DNA of 64,000 nucleotides from Methanosarcina sp. UBA293. Its GTDB lineage: Archaea; Halobacteriota; Methanosarcinia; Methanosarcinales; Methanosarcinaceae. Where the stretch lies: assembly GCA_002499445.1 (NCBI GenBank), contig DALS01000012.1, positions 1 to 64,000 of the forward strand. Reading direction: 5' to 3'. The notes below the pieces were generated by a model. The model saw only the letters and a program-made list of their open reading frames with translations, did no database searches and was not told where the DNA came from. Every line of letters begins with the position of its first letter. Within the stretch, counting starts at the first letter, position 1. Of the stretch, positions 8,074 to 16,099 are shown piece by piece. Made by a program: the position numbers and the translations under genes.

Positions 8074-8988
8074 TTAAAGCTGTCCGATTTCTTCGTGTTT
8101 TTCCCCATGATTTCTTATTTCCAGAAAATTTATAACTTTTGAAACTCTGGATGACTGTTCTTGTTTTTTTTCGGACTTTCTAGCTTGATATACTCGGATA
8201 GAGCGAAGAAGATCGATTTTTCGGAATTCTGGCCAGAAAGGAGCACAGAAGTAAGTTGCACATTCACTTCCATTAGCCTGCCAGGGAAGGAAATTTGAAA
8301 TTCTTTCATCGCCCCCAGTACGAATGACAAGATCAACATTTGGAACAGAAACCCCTGGGGCAGGATAAAGATGTCTTGAGATAAGGTTTTCGTCAACTTC
8401 ATCAAGGGAGAGTTTCCCGCTGGAAATACAATCTGCAATGTCGCGGACTGCTTGAATGATATCCTGCCTGCCCCCGTAGGCAATGGCTACATTAAGGTGA
8501 AATTTCCTATAATTTTCTGTAGCTTTTTCTATTTTCTCAATTGACTCGTTCAGAAAAATAGGTAATTTTGACTTGTCTCCTATTACGCGGACCTGCATTT
8601 CTTTTTCATGTGTCCTTGGGTCAGAGTAGATTTTCAGGAACTTTTCGTTTATGAGGTTAAAGAGACCATCAACTTCCTCTTCAGAACGCTGAAAGTTCTC
8701 TGTAGAAAATGCATAGAGAGTAAGCTGTTTTACTCCTATTTCATAACACCACTCAATTACCTTTTCGGTAACCTCTGCTCCCATCGAATGCCCAAAACTT
8801 CTGGTCTTTCCCAGTTGTCCTGCATATCTGCGGTTTCCATCCATAATCACAGCTATATGATGCGGAATTTCTGAATTAAGAATTTCTGTTCCAAGTCTCC
8901 GCTCGTATTCACTATAAAATACATTGAAGATGCGGTTTCTCAAAAAACGAAAGCCCGCTAGGAAAATTCCCCTATTCCAGGGCACCAT
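8074..8988 (-). CDS. uppS: cis-Prenyltransferase (undecaprenyl/polyprenyl diphosphate synthase)
   Basis: Adds isopentenyl diphosphate units in cis to make the long polyprenyl diphosphate that becomes the dolichol-type glycan carrier of archaea. Signature blocks are present: HIAVIMDGNRRYA near residue 44, GHSMGAE near 67, TLYAFSTENFQRS near 92, and VDLVIRTGGDERISNFLPWQ near 205. The 304-residue length is slightly long. The best Shine-Dalgarno (GGAGG at 9011-9015) is 22 bases before the ATG at 8986-8988 but seven bases before an in-frame ATA (9001-9003). This could add five residues if ATA is used or was once ATG. It is surrounded by gene-free DNA. Confidence 0.92.
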   Translation of the reverse strand: MVPWNRGIFLAGFRFLRNRIFNVFYSEYERRLGTEILNSEIPHHIAVIMDGNRRYAGQLGKTRSFGHSMGAEVTEKVIEWCYEIGVKQLTLYAFSTENFQRSEEEVDGLFNLINEKFLKIYSDPRTHEKEMQVRVIGDKSKLPIFLNESIEKIEKATENYRKFHLNVAIAYGGRQDIIQAVRDIADCISSGKLSLDEVDENLISRHLYPAPGVSVPNVDLVIRTGGDERISNFLPWQANGSECATYFCAPFWPEFRKIDLLRSIRVYQARKSEKKQEQSSRVSKVINFLEIRNHGEKHEEIGQL

Positions 8989-9015
8989 TTTTAAGTATCT
9001 TATGAGTTTCCCTCC

Positions 9016-9980
9016 TGAGAATACTCAACTTTGAGAATATCCGCTTAGATTTTCTCTTTATGAATTCTAATATCTTTTCTTATACAAAATACTAATATTT
9101 GTTTTGGTCAAAATTTGTATTTATCTGAAAACTCTTTCTATTTATTCTTATCCACTTGCATATATTCTTTTTATATTCATTAGCACAATATTTAAAGTTG
9201 TATAAGGTGTCTATTACCTGCAGTCATTTATTCATTCATAGTAAGTAGTAAAGGCAGGTTGTCTGCTACTTCTAGTATAGTTGGCAAGATTTGCCAATCA
9301 CAATATTAAGATTATTAGAAGTTTACCCTAAATAATCTACATCTCTAATTTAGTAAATGAGTGTCTTAATTTATAAAACCTCAGTTCATTTATACTAACC
9401 CGATCCTTAATTTTTTATAGTCTAGTTGTTTAAACTACAAAGATAAGTATATTCGACGCTGTAATTGGTTTAGTATTTGTGAGCAATAAAGGTTTAATGA
9501 TATAGATTTCTCAATTCTATCACGTTTTATGCCTTAACAAATCTATCTGTCTAAGATATATGAAATACGGGCGCTTGGATGGGGTATCCCATCAATCTTT
9601 GTGCAATAGTGATTAACATTACAAGTTTGAGAGTATTACAAGTTTGAGAATATTACAAGTTTGAGAATAGCACTATACTCCATGCTGCAAATTGAAAATA
9701 GTAATTATTTCAAGATTTATGCAGATTTTCAAAATTTATGCAGATTTAACTGTTTAACCTGTATTCACTAAGCTTAATATCGAGCCCAATGTTTTCAAAG
9801 GATTTTTTGATTCAAGTAAATCTCTCAAGCTTCCTATGTTAGCTACGGATTTTTCCCTCCGTAAAATCTCACATTTTTTCTAATTGACTTTTATTGATCA
9901 CTCCAGATTTCTCCAATTTTCAAAAGGACAGATTAGCACTTTAAAATTTCTAACCAAAAACAGATAGCAATAAAAGCGGC
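9016..9980. other. Long gene-free stretch with a short tandem repeat
   Basis: About 965 AT-rich bases with no convincing ORF. It contains a small perfect hairpin (GGCAA-gat-TTGCC near 9281-9293) and the 17-bp triple repeat listed separately. It may hold promoters or an unrecognised RNA. Confidence 0.5.
9617..9667. repeat. 17-bp unit repeated three times
   Basis: Three head-to-tail copies of TATTACAAGTTTGAGAA (first copy with two changes) lie in a gene-free stretch between UppS and DUF2551. Function unknown; probably slippage or a cluster of binding sites. Confidence 0.8.
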
Positions 9981-10283
9981 TCAGTAATTTTCAAGCACGG
10001 AGCCAACGATGTTTTTATAGTTTTCTTTCAGGGAGTAAACGTTGTGATCTCCAGTAACATTTATGCTCAGAATCCCGAGCCTTGTGTTCATAAGCCCGAC
10101 CATAGCCGACACTCCTCGGTAGCTTACATCAAAATCTCCTTTATCTAGGTAATCGTAAACTTCACCGGTGGTGAACTTGTCTCCGGTCAGGAAGAGATTG
10201 AGCACAACCTTGCGTATCCCGTTTTCGTCCCTGCCGAGATACTTTATCAATCTCGCTCTTACCCTTTCTTCCGCAGTTTGCAG
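9981..10283 (-). CDS. DUF2551 family protein
   Basis: A small archaeal protein of the DUF2551 group, about 100 residues, with a winged-helix look (FTTGEVYDYL, then YRGVSAMVGLMNTRLGIL and a VYSL strand), so possibly DNA-binding. No function is established. The obvious start is TTG at 10248-10250, but the frame continues upstream with charged family-like sequence (QTAEERVRARLIKYLGRDE) as far as a CTG at 10281-10283, seven bases after GAGGTG (10291-10296). I use that start; TTG at 10250 is the conservative alternative (89 residues). It stands alone between long AT-rich gaps. Confidence 0.72.
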   Translation of the reverse strand: MQTAEERVRARLIKYLGRDENGIRKVVLNLFLTGDKFTTGEVYDYLDKGDFDVSYRGVSAMVGLMNTRLGILSINVTGDHNVYSLKENYKNIVGSVLENY

Positions 10284-10296
10284 TTTCGGACACCTC

Positions 10297-10820
10297 AGTT
10301 AATAATAATTGAATTATATTGATTCAGTATTATATTACTACACTTCTCTACATTATAAAAATGTGTGACCTCTGTATTGAGGCGCTAAGAATCGAATACC
10401 CTATATCCTTATCGTTTATATATTTTAGGATTGCTTTTTTGAATTATTATACAAAGTATATATTTTATGTCAACACGAGACTTTCCGCATAATATGATAG
10501 CAGTAAATAACCTAGATCTTCCGTAAATTAGATCGGCTTATTTCTATATTTAAAAAAGCTCGAAAATTTTGATACTGTTTAAAATAAGGTAGTTATAATT
10601 AATTTAAAGTAATTATTCAAATTTATTCAAATTGGTAAAACAATAAATAGTTTTCTTTACAAGTTATCTATCTCAAAATTGTGAATCACTACGCAATAAT
10701 AATTTTCGTGGGCGAAATTGAACAGGCTGCTGGGTATGGGTTTTCTCCAATAGTCTTGCTCCTGGTTATCCTGCAAGAGTAATTAAAACTTTTCTTGTCT
10801 GCTCATTTGCCGAAAAACTC
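10297..10820. other. Gene-free intergenic stretch
   Basis: About 520 AT-rich bases upstream of the DUF2551 gene and downstream of the radical SAM gene. It presumably carries the DUF2551 promoter. No ORF or structured RNA recognised. Confidence 0.5.
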
Positions 10821-11900
10821 TTAAAGTGGGATTAACTCGACAACCAGTCCGTCTTCGAATGGATATCTTTCAATGATAACAAGTCTGGATCCGGAAGGTT
10901 CCAGTTTCTCTTTAATGCCTTCTTTCAACTCCTCAAGTACCCACCAGGCAATTTCGATTTTTCCGGTTTGTATTTCAAATAATTCTGCTGGGATTTCCAT
11001 ACTCTGGAGAGTTTTTTCTGCAAGTTCCTGATCCCCTCCTTCCATTACTCCATATACTAGAGTGCCATCTTCCGTGATCTCATCAAATTCTCTTGCGGTA
11101 TTCTTTGCGATCCGCTGAAATCTTTTGCGAAGCTGGACTGCATCCTTATAGGTTGAGGAACAAAAATGGACTTTTCTACATGCCTTGTAGGCAATTTTGG
11201 CAGATTTCCAGGATCCTGCTGCCGCATTGGATGTATCAGACTCAAGGTGAAACCCGTTTTCCAGGAGGGCTTTGGAGTTATTGTCGGAAAATTCAAGTTC
11301 ATTCAGATTAAGGAATACTCCAATTTCTCCTGCAAAAGCTGCAACTTTTTCCGCTCCTTCAAGGGCAGGAATCTCGATTCCGGCTTCGATTCCGAGCTCC
11401 ATTGCATTTCGAAGGGTACCTGCATAAGGACTGTTTTTAAGATCATTCCAGTATTCCTGCGGCGGGTGTAAACGGATTTCATCAAGACCTGCATCTGCGA
11501 GTTTTTCAAGGATCTGCCTGCCAGGAGACTGGGAAGTATATAGATGGATATGATGCTCTTTTCCGAAAGAAGCCTTGAGAATTCGGATGTAGTGCAGGAC
11601 TCTTTCGATTTTTAGTAGAGGCTCTCCGCCTGTAATTCCTGTTCCTAGAGCATTCATAAGCTCAGCTTCTTTCAGTAAATCCTCATCGTTTTTTACAGAT
11701 CTCTCATTCGCAAAAACAAGATCTTTTCCGTGCCTTTCATCGGAAAGCGGGCAGTAGAAACAGTTCTTAGGGCAGAGACCTGTTACGAAGAGTACCATCT
11801 TGGCGCCTTCCTGACAGAGCCTGCACCCTCCAGAAAGATAACTGTAAAATGAGCCTGTTTCGTCCTCAGTAAACGTTTCGTATTCAATGAGTTTTTCCAT
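10821..11900 (-). CDS. Radical SAM protein related to pyruvate formate-lyase activating enzymes
   Basis: The 359-residue protein carries the radical SAM cluster motif CPKNCFYC (residues 43-50), preceded by an extra CRLC pair (26-29), and the SAM-binding GITGGEP near residue 85. It resembles the uncharacterised archaeal COG2108-type group; the reaction is not known. The frame stays open upstream to 12092, but that part lacks family character and runs into the opposite-strand ferredoxin, so I start at the ATG before EKLIEYETF. A divergent 2x4Fe-4S ferredoxin gene begins 130 bases away and could supply electrons for SAM cleavage. Confidence 0.85.
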   Translation of the reverse strand: MEKLIEYETFTEDETGSFYSYLSGGCRLCQEGAKMVLFVTGLCPKNCFYCPLSDERHGKDLVFANERSVKNDEDLLKEAELMNALGTGITGGEPLLKIERVLHYIRILKASFGKEHHIHLYTSQSPGRQILEKLADAGLDEIRLHPPQEYWNDLKNSPYAGTLRNAMELGIEAGIEIPALEGAEKVAAFAGEIGVFLNLNELEFSDNNSKALLENGFHLESDTSNAAAGSWKSAKIAYKACRKVHFCSSTYKDAVQLRKRFQRIAKNTAREFDEITEDGTLVYGVMEGGDQELAEKTLQSMEIPAELFEIQTGKIEIAWWVLEELKEGIKEKLEPSGSRLVIIERYPFEDGLVVELIPL

Positions 11901-12030
11901 ACCTGAATCAGCATATTCTTTTTCTATATATAAGGTTTCTTTTTTCGGTTCTAAGGCTTTCAATATGCAAATGACTTTAAGATAATTGGCCTTTCCTAGA
12001 AATTGATATATCATTAAGTGCCAAAGGTTC

Positions 12031-12219
12031 ATGATGTCAGAAAATACTGGATACGTTGTGATTTTCGGCTGCAAAAGATGTGGGAAATGCAAAGGTGTCT
12101 GTCCCGTGGATGCGATTTATGAGGAGAATGATCTTGCAAAAATTGACTCCAAAATGTGCATTCTCTGTATGAAGTGCATAGATGAGTGCACTAACAAGTC
12201 AATTATTTACATGGAATAA
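12031..12219 (+). CDS. 2x[4Fe-4S] ferredoxin
   Basis: A 62-residue ferredoxin with two cluster motifs: CKRCGKCKGVCP (residues 14-25) and CILCMKCIDEC (residues 43-53). It starts with two adjacent ATG codons; either may be used. It is divergent from the radical SAM gene and nine bases ahead of the cyclase-family gene, so it is probably co-transcribed with the latter. A role as electron donor to the radical SAM enzyme is plausible but inferred from position. Confidence 0.92.
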   Translation: MMSENTGYVVIFGCKRCGKCKGVCPVDAIYEENDLAKIDSKMCILCMKCIDECTNKSIIYME

Positions 12220-12228
12220 GGTGTTAAT

Positions 12229-13014
12229 ATGGAAAAGATTCCGGTTAATATAGGAGGAACTCCTGTTAGCGTGGAGGAAACCCCGGTTGATTTGAAAAAA
12301 TATCAAGTTCATGGGAAAATCATAGATATCACAGTCCCGATTTCCCCTTTTACACGGACTTTTCCAGGGGACCCAATACCTGCAATTGAGAAGGTCTGCA
12401 CTCTTGAAAAGGAAGGATGTAACGTATCAAAGTTAAGTTTTGGAAGCCACACAGGCACCCATGTCGATGCTCCCTCTCATATCCTGGAAAATGGTCTGAC
12501 TGTTGACAAACTCGATCTCAAAAACCTAATGGGAACAGCCCTTATTCTTGATTTTTCCTCTCTTACAGGTACACTTACTGCTGATATTCTTGAAAAGGCT
12601 TATCTGAGCACAGGAGCTCCTGAGAATACCTCGATTCTTCTTTTGAAGACAGAAATCTCTTCCCGATATCAGAGAGATGCAGGTGAAGCCGCTCCTTTTG
12701 ATGTAGAGTCAGGTTCTCAGAATATGGAATTCAAGAAGGAAGAATTTAATTCTACATATCTTGACGAAAGCGGAGCAGCCTGGATTGTAAAAAAAGGATT
12801 CAAGACGATTGGGACTGACGGGTTTTCCATGGATAGTATTCTATCCGAAAACCTACCTGCTCATCATATCCTTTTTTCAGGCACTGTAAATATAGTAGAA
12901 TGCCTTAATCTGGACTCGGTAGAAGCCGGAACCTATTTTTTCTTATGCCTTCCCCTGAAAATTGAAGGCTGCGATGGAGCACCTGCAAGAGCCTTATTAA
13001 TTTCTTACTCTTGA
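12229..13014 (+). CDS. Cyclase/kynurenine formamidase-family hydrolase
   Basis: A metal-dependent hydrolase of the putative cyclase family (COG1878), which includes kynurenine formamidases and polyketide cyclases. The signature HTGTHVDAPSH near residue 84 provides the metal ligands, and DITVPISPFTRTFPGDP near residue 41 is the usual opening. There is an N-terminal extension of about 35 residues with repeated Pro-Val segments before the domain. 261 residues. AAGGTG before the ATG. It follows the ferredoxin closely. The substrate in a methanogen is unknown; tryptophan breakdown is not implied. Confidence 0.85.
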   Translation: MEKIPVNIGGTPVSVEETPVDLKKYQVHGKIIDITVPISPFTRTFPGDPIPAIEKVCTLEKEGCNVSKLSFGSHTGTHVDAPSHILENGLTVDKLDLKNLMGTALILDFSSLTGTLTADILEKAYLSTGAPENTSILLLKTEISSRYQRDAGEAAPFDVESGSQNMEFKKEEFNSTYLDESGAAWIVKKGFKTIGTDGFSMDSILSENLPAHHILFSGTVNIVECLNLDSVEAGTYFFLCLPLKIEGCDGAPARALLISYS

Positions 13015-13061
13015 TTCTTTTATTTCTCATTTTTGATCTTTTGATTATATAAAAGATTTAA

Positions 13062-13146
13062 AGTAGATTATTGAAGAGTAAAAATAAGTCGCTGAAGATT
13101 AAAACAGACCATAAAGAATAAAATTAGATCACTAAAGGACAAAAAT
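13062..13146. repeat. Degenerate repeat with a period of about 21 bp
   Basis: Four rough copies of a unit like GATCACTgAAGAgtAAAA lie in the gap after the cyclase gene. Copies differ at many positions. No function evident. Confidence 0.4.
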
Positions 13147-13262
13147 GAAAAATTGTTGAAGAGATAAGGTAAAGATTAAGTTGAACGAAAGCTAAAATAA
13201 CTTCAGATTAAATGAAGGGACCAGAAGATAATGAATAATGGAAAATATATGGAGGAGTTGGG

Positions 13263-13727
13263 ATGGAAGAGCATAACGAAAATCTGCTCTGTATACCTTT
13301 TTCGGAAGCGGAGCTTGCCGAAATAAAGAAATATGCAGGCATCAGTAGCATGGAAGTTGAAGAGTTTATAAGGAACGTTTGTCTGACTCACTGTGTCCAA
13401 CAAATGGAAAGCCTTTACGGGCAGAAGTCTGAAGCGCCTGATACGACAGCGGGGGCTTCAAAATCGGAAAACGGGATAAAGATAGAGCCAAGAAAAGTTG
13501 AATTTAAAGGCCAAAAACTAGGTCCAACTTCAAAAGAACTGCCATCCTCAAAAGATCTGCTTGAAGGGCCACTTATTCTGGATCAGCAGTGCATTATGGA
13601 TTTATTTGCAATCAAAAGAGAGTTTGGCAATATTTCGAATAACGAGGTCATTACAATAGCTCTGAAACTGGGTCTGAACCAGCTCGGAGTGGCCCTTGGT
13701 CTACTTAAAAATAAACTGAAAGAATGA
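13263..13727 (+). CDS. Hypothetical protein, two helical ends joined by a linker
   Basis: I do not recognise this 154-residue protein. The first 55 residues are helical and acidic (FSEAELAEIKKYAGISSMEVEEFIRNVC), the middle 50 are a polar, Ser/Lys/Pro-rich linker, and the last 50 are helical (MDLFAIKREFGNISNNEVITIALKLGLNQLGVALGLL). The two ends resemble each other in pattern and could be ribbon-helix-helix-like or dimerising segments. ATG preceded by GGAG. It is convergent with the XTP pyrophosphatase gene. A regulatory protein is one possibility; nothing in the sequence proves it. Confidence 0.7.
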   Translation: MEEHNENLLCIPFSEAELAEIKKYAGISSMEVEEFIRNVCLTHCVQQMESLYGQKSEAPDTTAGASKSENGIKIEPRKVEFKGQKLGPTSKELPSSKDLLEGPLILDQQCIMDLFAIKREFGNISNNEVITIALKLGLNQLGVALGLLKNKLKE

Positions 13728-13775
13728 AATTCTGACAGATTTTACTATCCAATCTTATACTGACAGATTTTATTA

Positions 13776-14351
13776 TTAACTTTTACTATCAGGACTTTCA
13801 AGTTTATCCTTTAACCATTCCAGAAAGCTGTCAATTGCCCTGCGTCGGTGGGAAACCTTATTTTTTTCAACATCTCCGAGTTCCCCGAAGGTCATGCCCT
13901 GGTACTCGAAAATAGGGTCATACCCGAAACCGCCTGTGCCTCTCTCTTCATATGCTATTCTTCCTTCAACAATGCCAGGGAAAACCAGAGGTTCTTTTCC
14001 CGGCTCGCAATACCCAATTACGGTCTTAAAATACGCTTCCCTATCGGTTTCCCCTTCCATGAGCTTAAGCATTTTCGGGTTTCCGAGTTTGTCTTCCACA
14101 AAACGAGAGTAAGGGCCTGGAAAGCCGTTTAAGGCATTTATGAAAATTCCAGAATCATCTACCATTACAGGCATGTTCAGTTTATTTGCAACGTACTGTG
14201 CCCCATAGGCTGCAATAGGCTCAAGCTCCTCCTCCTGAAGTTCGGGGTAATCGTTTTTGTCCTGAATTACTTCAATTCCAAAAGACTTTAAAATCTCTCT
14301 TACCTCGGCAAATTTACCTTTATTTCCTGTAACAAACACAATCTTATGCAT
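13776..14351 (-). CDS. XTP/dITP diphosphatase (RdgB/HAM1 family)
   Basis: Hydrolyses non-canonical purine nucleoside triphosphates (XTP, ITP, dITP) to monophosphates, keeping them out of DNA and RNA. Family blocks: FVTGNKGKFAEV (residues 5-16), the DDSGIFINALNGFPGPYSRF block near residue 67, and GFGYDPIFEYQG with a terminal SHRRRA near 170. 191 residues, normal for the family. Its start overlaps the end of the Kae1-Bud32 gene by eight bases, so the two are surely one operon, as in many archaea. Confidence 0.94.
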   Translation of the reverse strand: MHKIVFVTGNKGKFAEVREILKSFGIEVIQDKNDYPELQEEELEPIAAYGAQYVANKLNMPVMVDDSGIFINALNGFPGPYSRFVEDKLGNPKMLKLMEGETDREAYFKTVIGYCEPGKEPLVFPGIVEGRIAYEERGTGGFGYDPIFEYQGMTFGELGDVEKNKVSHRRRAIDSFLEWLKDKLESPDSKS

Positions 14352-15981
14352 AACGAGCCCTCTTTTTTATCTCTTCAACGCGTTTGAGTACATCCTCTGA
14401 ATTTATAAAAGTGCTCTGGTATCCTTTTATGAAAGCTTCGATGAGGGTCTGGTGGTCACGGTGGGTACTCTCAAAGGTCTGGAAAAGCACGTGGATATCT
14501 ACCCCTCTAGCCTCAAGACCTTCGTCGAAATATGCAAGCCCGAAGTCAAGGAGATAAAGTCTTTCGCCCGCAAGCAGGAGATTTGAGGTTGTCAGGTCTC
14601 CATGGACTATACCGGCGCTGTGGAGTTTTCCTACGAGTTCTCCCACTTTTTCGGAAATTTCAGGAGTAATCAGGTATTTTATAGGCATTCCATCGATATA
14701 CTGCATCTTGAGCTTGAAATCTTCCACGTCATAGATAATCGGTGTAGAAACCCCGTTGCGCCGAGCTTCTGACATCAGGCGGGCTTCTGTCCGGTTTCTT
14801 TCGGTTCTAATCCTTTCATCAATCTCTTTATGCCTGTAAGCTTTCGGGATTCTTTCTTTAATAAGGACTTTCTTTCCTTCAGGTCCGTCTTCCAGGTATA
14901 CAACAGCCTCAGCTCCATTATTCAGCATTTCTCCAACTTTCAGTGAAGTTCCAGGGGCAATTTCAGGGACTTTTTTCATTTCTTCTTCCCTTATCCAGGT
15001 AACTTTCACATCATCAGTTCGATAACTCGGGTTTACGCGAGATTCTTCAAGGGAAAGGATATTTCCGGATTTATACATCAGAAGGCCAGTATATGCGATC
15101 ATTATCCCGTTATCTCCCATGAAGCGCTTTTCGGGCACATAGAATTTAGCGCCTCTGGCTTCGCACATCTCGTTTAGCATCTCCCTAAGTCTTGTATTTG
15201 CCCCGACTCCTCCTGCCAGCAAAACTTCTTTTTTTTCGGTATGGGCAAGGGCTCGCTCTGCAACCTCAACAACCATTGCAAAAGCTGTTTCCTGATAAGA
15301 ATAGCAGACATCCTCAAGAGAAGCTTTTTTCAGAGCTTCGCTGGCTGCTGTGGAAAGTCCAGAAAAAGAAAGGTCCATGCCTTTTATCACATAAGGAAGT
15401 GGGATATATCTGCTTGCGTTCTTTGCATATGCCTCGATCTTTGGCCCTCCTGGGTGTGGCAAGCCAGCTCTCCGCGCAAACTTATCAAGGGCATTTCCAA
15501 GCCCTATATCCAGGGTTTCCCCAAAGACTCTGTATCTACCTTCCATATAGGAAATAACCTGAGAATTGGCTCCGCTTACGTAAAGAACAACAGGATCCTT
15601 TGCAGGCGTTCTCCAGATCCCGACTTCTATATGGGCAATGCAGTGGTTAACTCCTATCAGGGGAACGCCTAAGCATATGGAAAGCATTCTGGCTGCCGTT
15701 GCAACTGTTCTAAGGCACGGCCCAAGCCCTGGCCCCTGGGAAAAAGCTATTCCGTCAATCTCTGAAGGCTCGATTCCCTTTTCTTTTGCCTCTGCAAGAA
15801 GCCTTTTTATAACACTGGCTGCGTACTTTGCATGGTGCTGGGCTGCTTCCCTGGGGTGAATTCCTCCAGTCTCGGGTTTGTATGTCTCTGTGACCTCAGA
15901 AATAATCTCAGTCTCGGTCACGATTGCGGCACTCAGGTTCCAGGCTGTGCCCTCGATTCCAAGGATAATCGTGTTTTTCAA
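14344..15981 (-). CDS. Kae1-Bud32 fusion, KEOPS tRNA threonylcarbamoyladenosine synthesis
   Basis: Fusion of the KEOPS catalytic subunit Kae1 with its kinase/ATPase partner Bud32; together they transfer threonylcarbamoyl to A37 of ANN-decoding tRNAs. Residues 1-325 are Kae1, with the metal-binding histidines in NHCIAHIEVG near residue 110 and the ATP loop ALAGGVGANTRLR-like LLAGGVGANTR near 250. Residues 345-545 are Bud32, with an HGDLTTSNLLL catalytic loop near 460 and DFGLAYFDEG. The fused arrangement is known in Methanosarcina and related archaea. It overlaps the XTP pyrophosphatase gene; two TPR genes separate it from S27ae. Confidence 0.95.
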   Translation of the reverse strand: MKNTIILGIEGTAWNLSAAIVTETEIISEVTETYKPETGGIHPREAAQHHAKYAASVIKRLLAEAKEKGIEPSEIDGIAFSQGPGLGPCLRTVATAARMLSICLGVPLIGVNHCIAHIEVGIWRTPAKDPVVLYVSGANSQVISYMEGRYRVFGETLDIGLGNALDKFARRAGLPHPGGPKIEAYAKNASRYIPLPYVIKGMDLSFSGLSTAASEALKKASLEDVCYSYQETAFAMVVEVAERALAHTEKKEVLLAGGVGANTRLREMLNEMCEARGAKFYVPEKRFMGDNGIMIAYTGLLMYKSGNILSLEESRVNPSYRTDDVKVTWIREEEMKKVPEIAPGTSLKVGEMLNNGAEAVVYLEDGPEGKKVLIKERIPKAYRHKEIDERIRTERNRTEARLMSEARRNGVSTPIIYDVEDFKLKMQYIDGMPIKYLITPEISEKVGELVGKLHSAGIVHGDLTTSNLLLAGERLYLLDFGLAYFDEGLEARGVDIHVLFQTFESTHRDHQTLIEAFIKGYQSTFINSEDVLKRVEEIKKRARYA

Positions 15982-16099
15982 AGCTTATGGTCCCTTCCAG
16001 TCCTTTTTACTGTTACTGCTTTCGATAATACAGGAGAGAACTTATATACATTTGCTTTCAAGACAACCTGACGATTTTTAGAACTCTTTTTACAGAACT

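Noticed and set aside
10821..12092. Longer form of the radical SAM protein (423 residues)
   Set aside because: The extra 64 residues lack family similarity and overlap the opposite-strand ferredoxin start.
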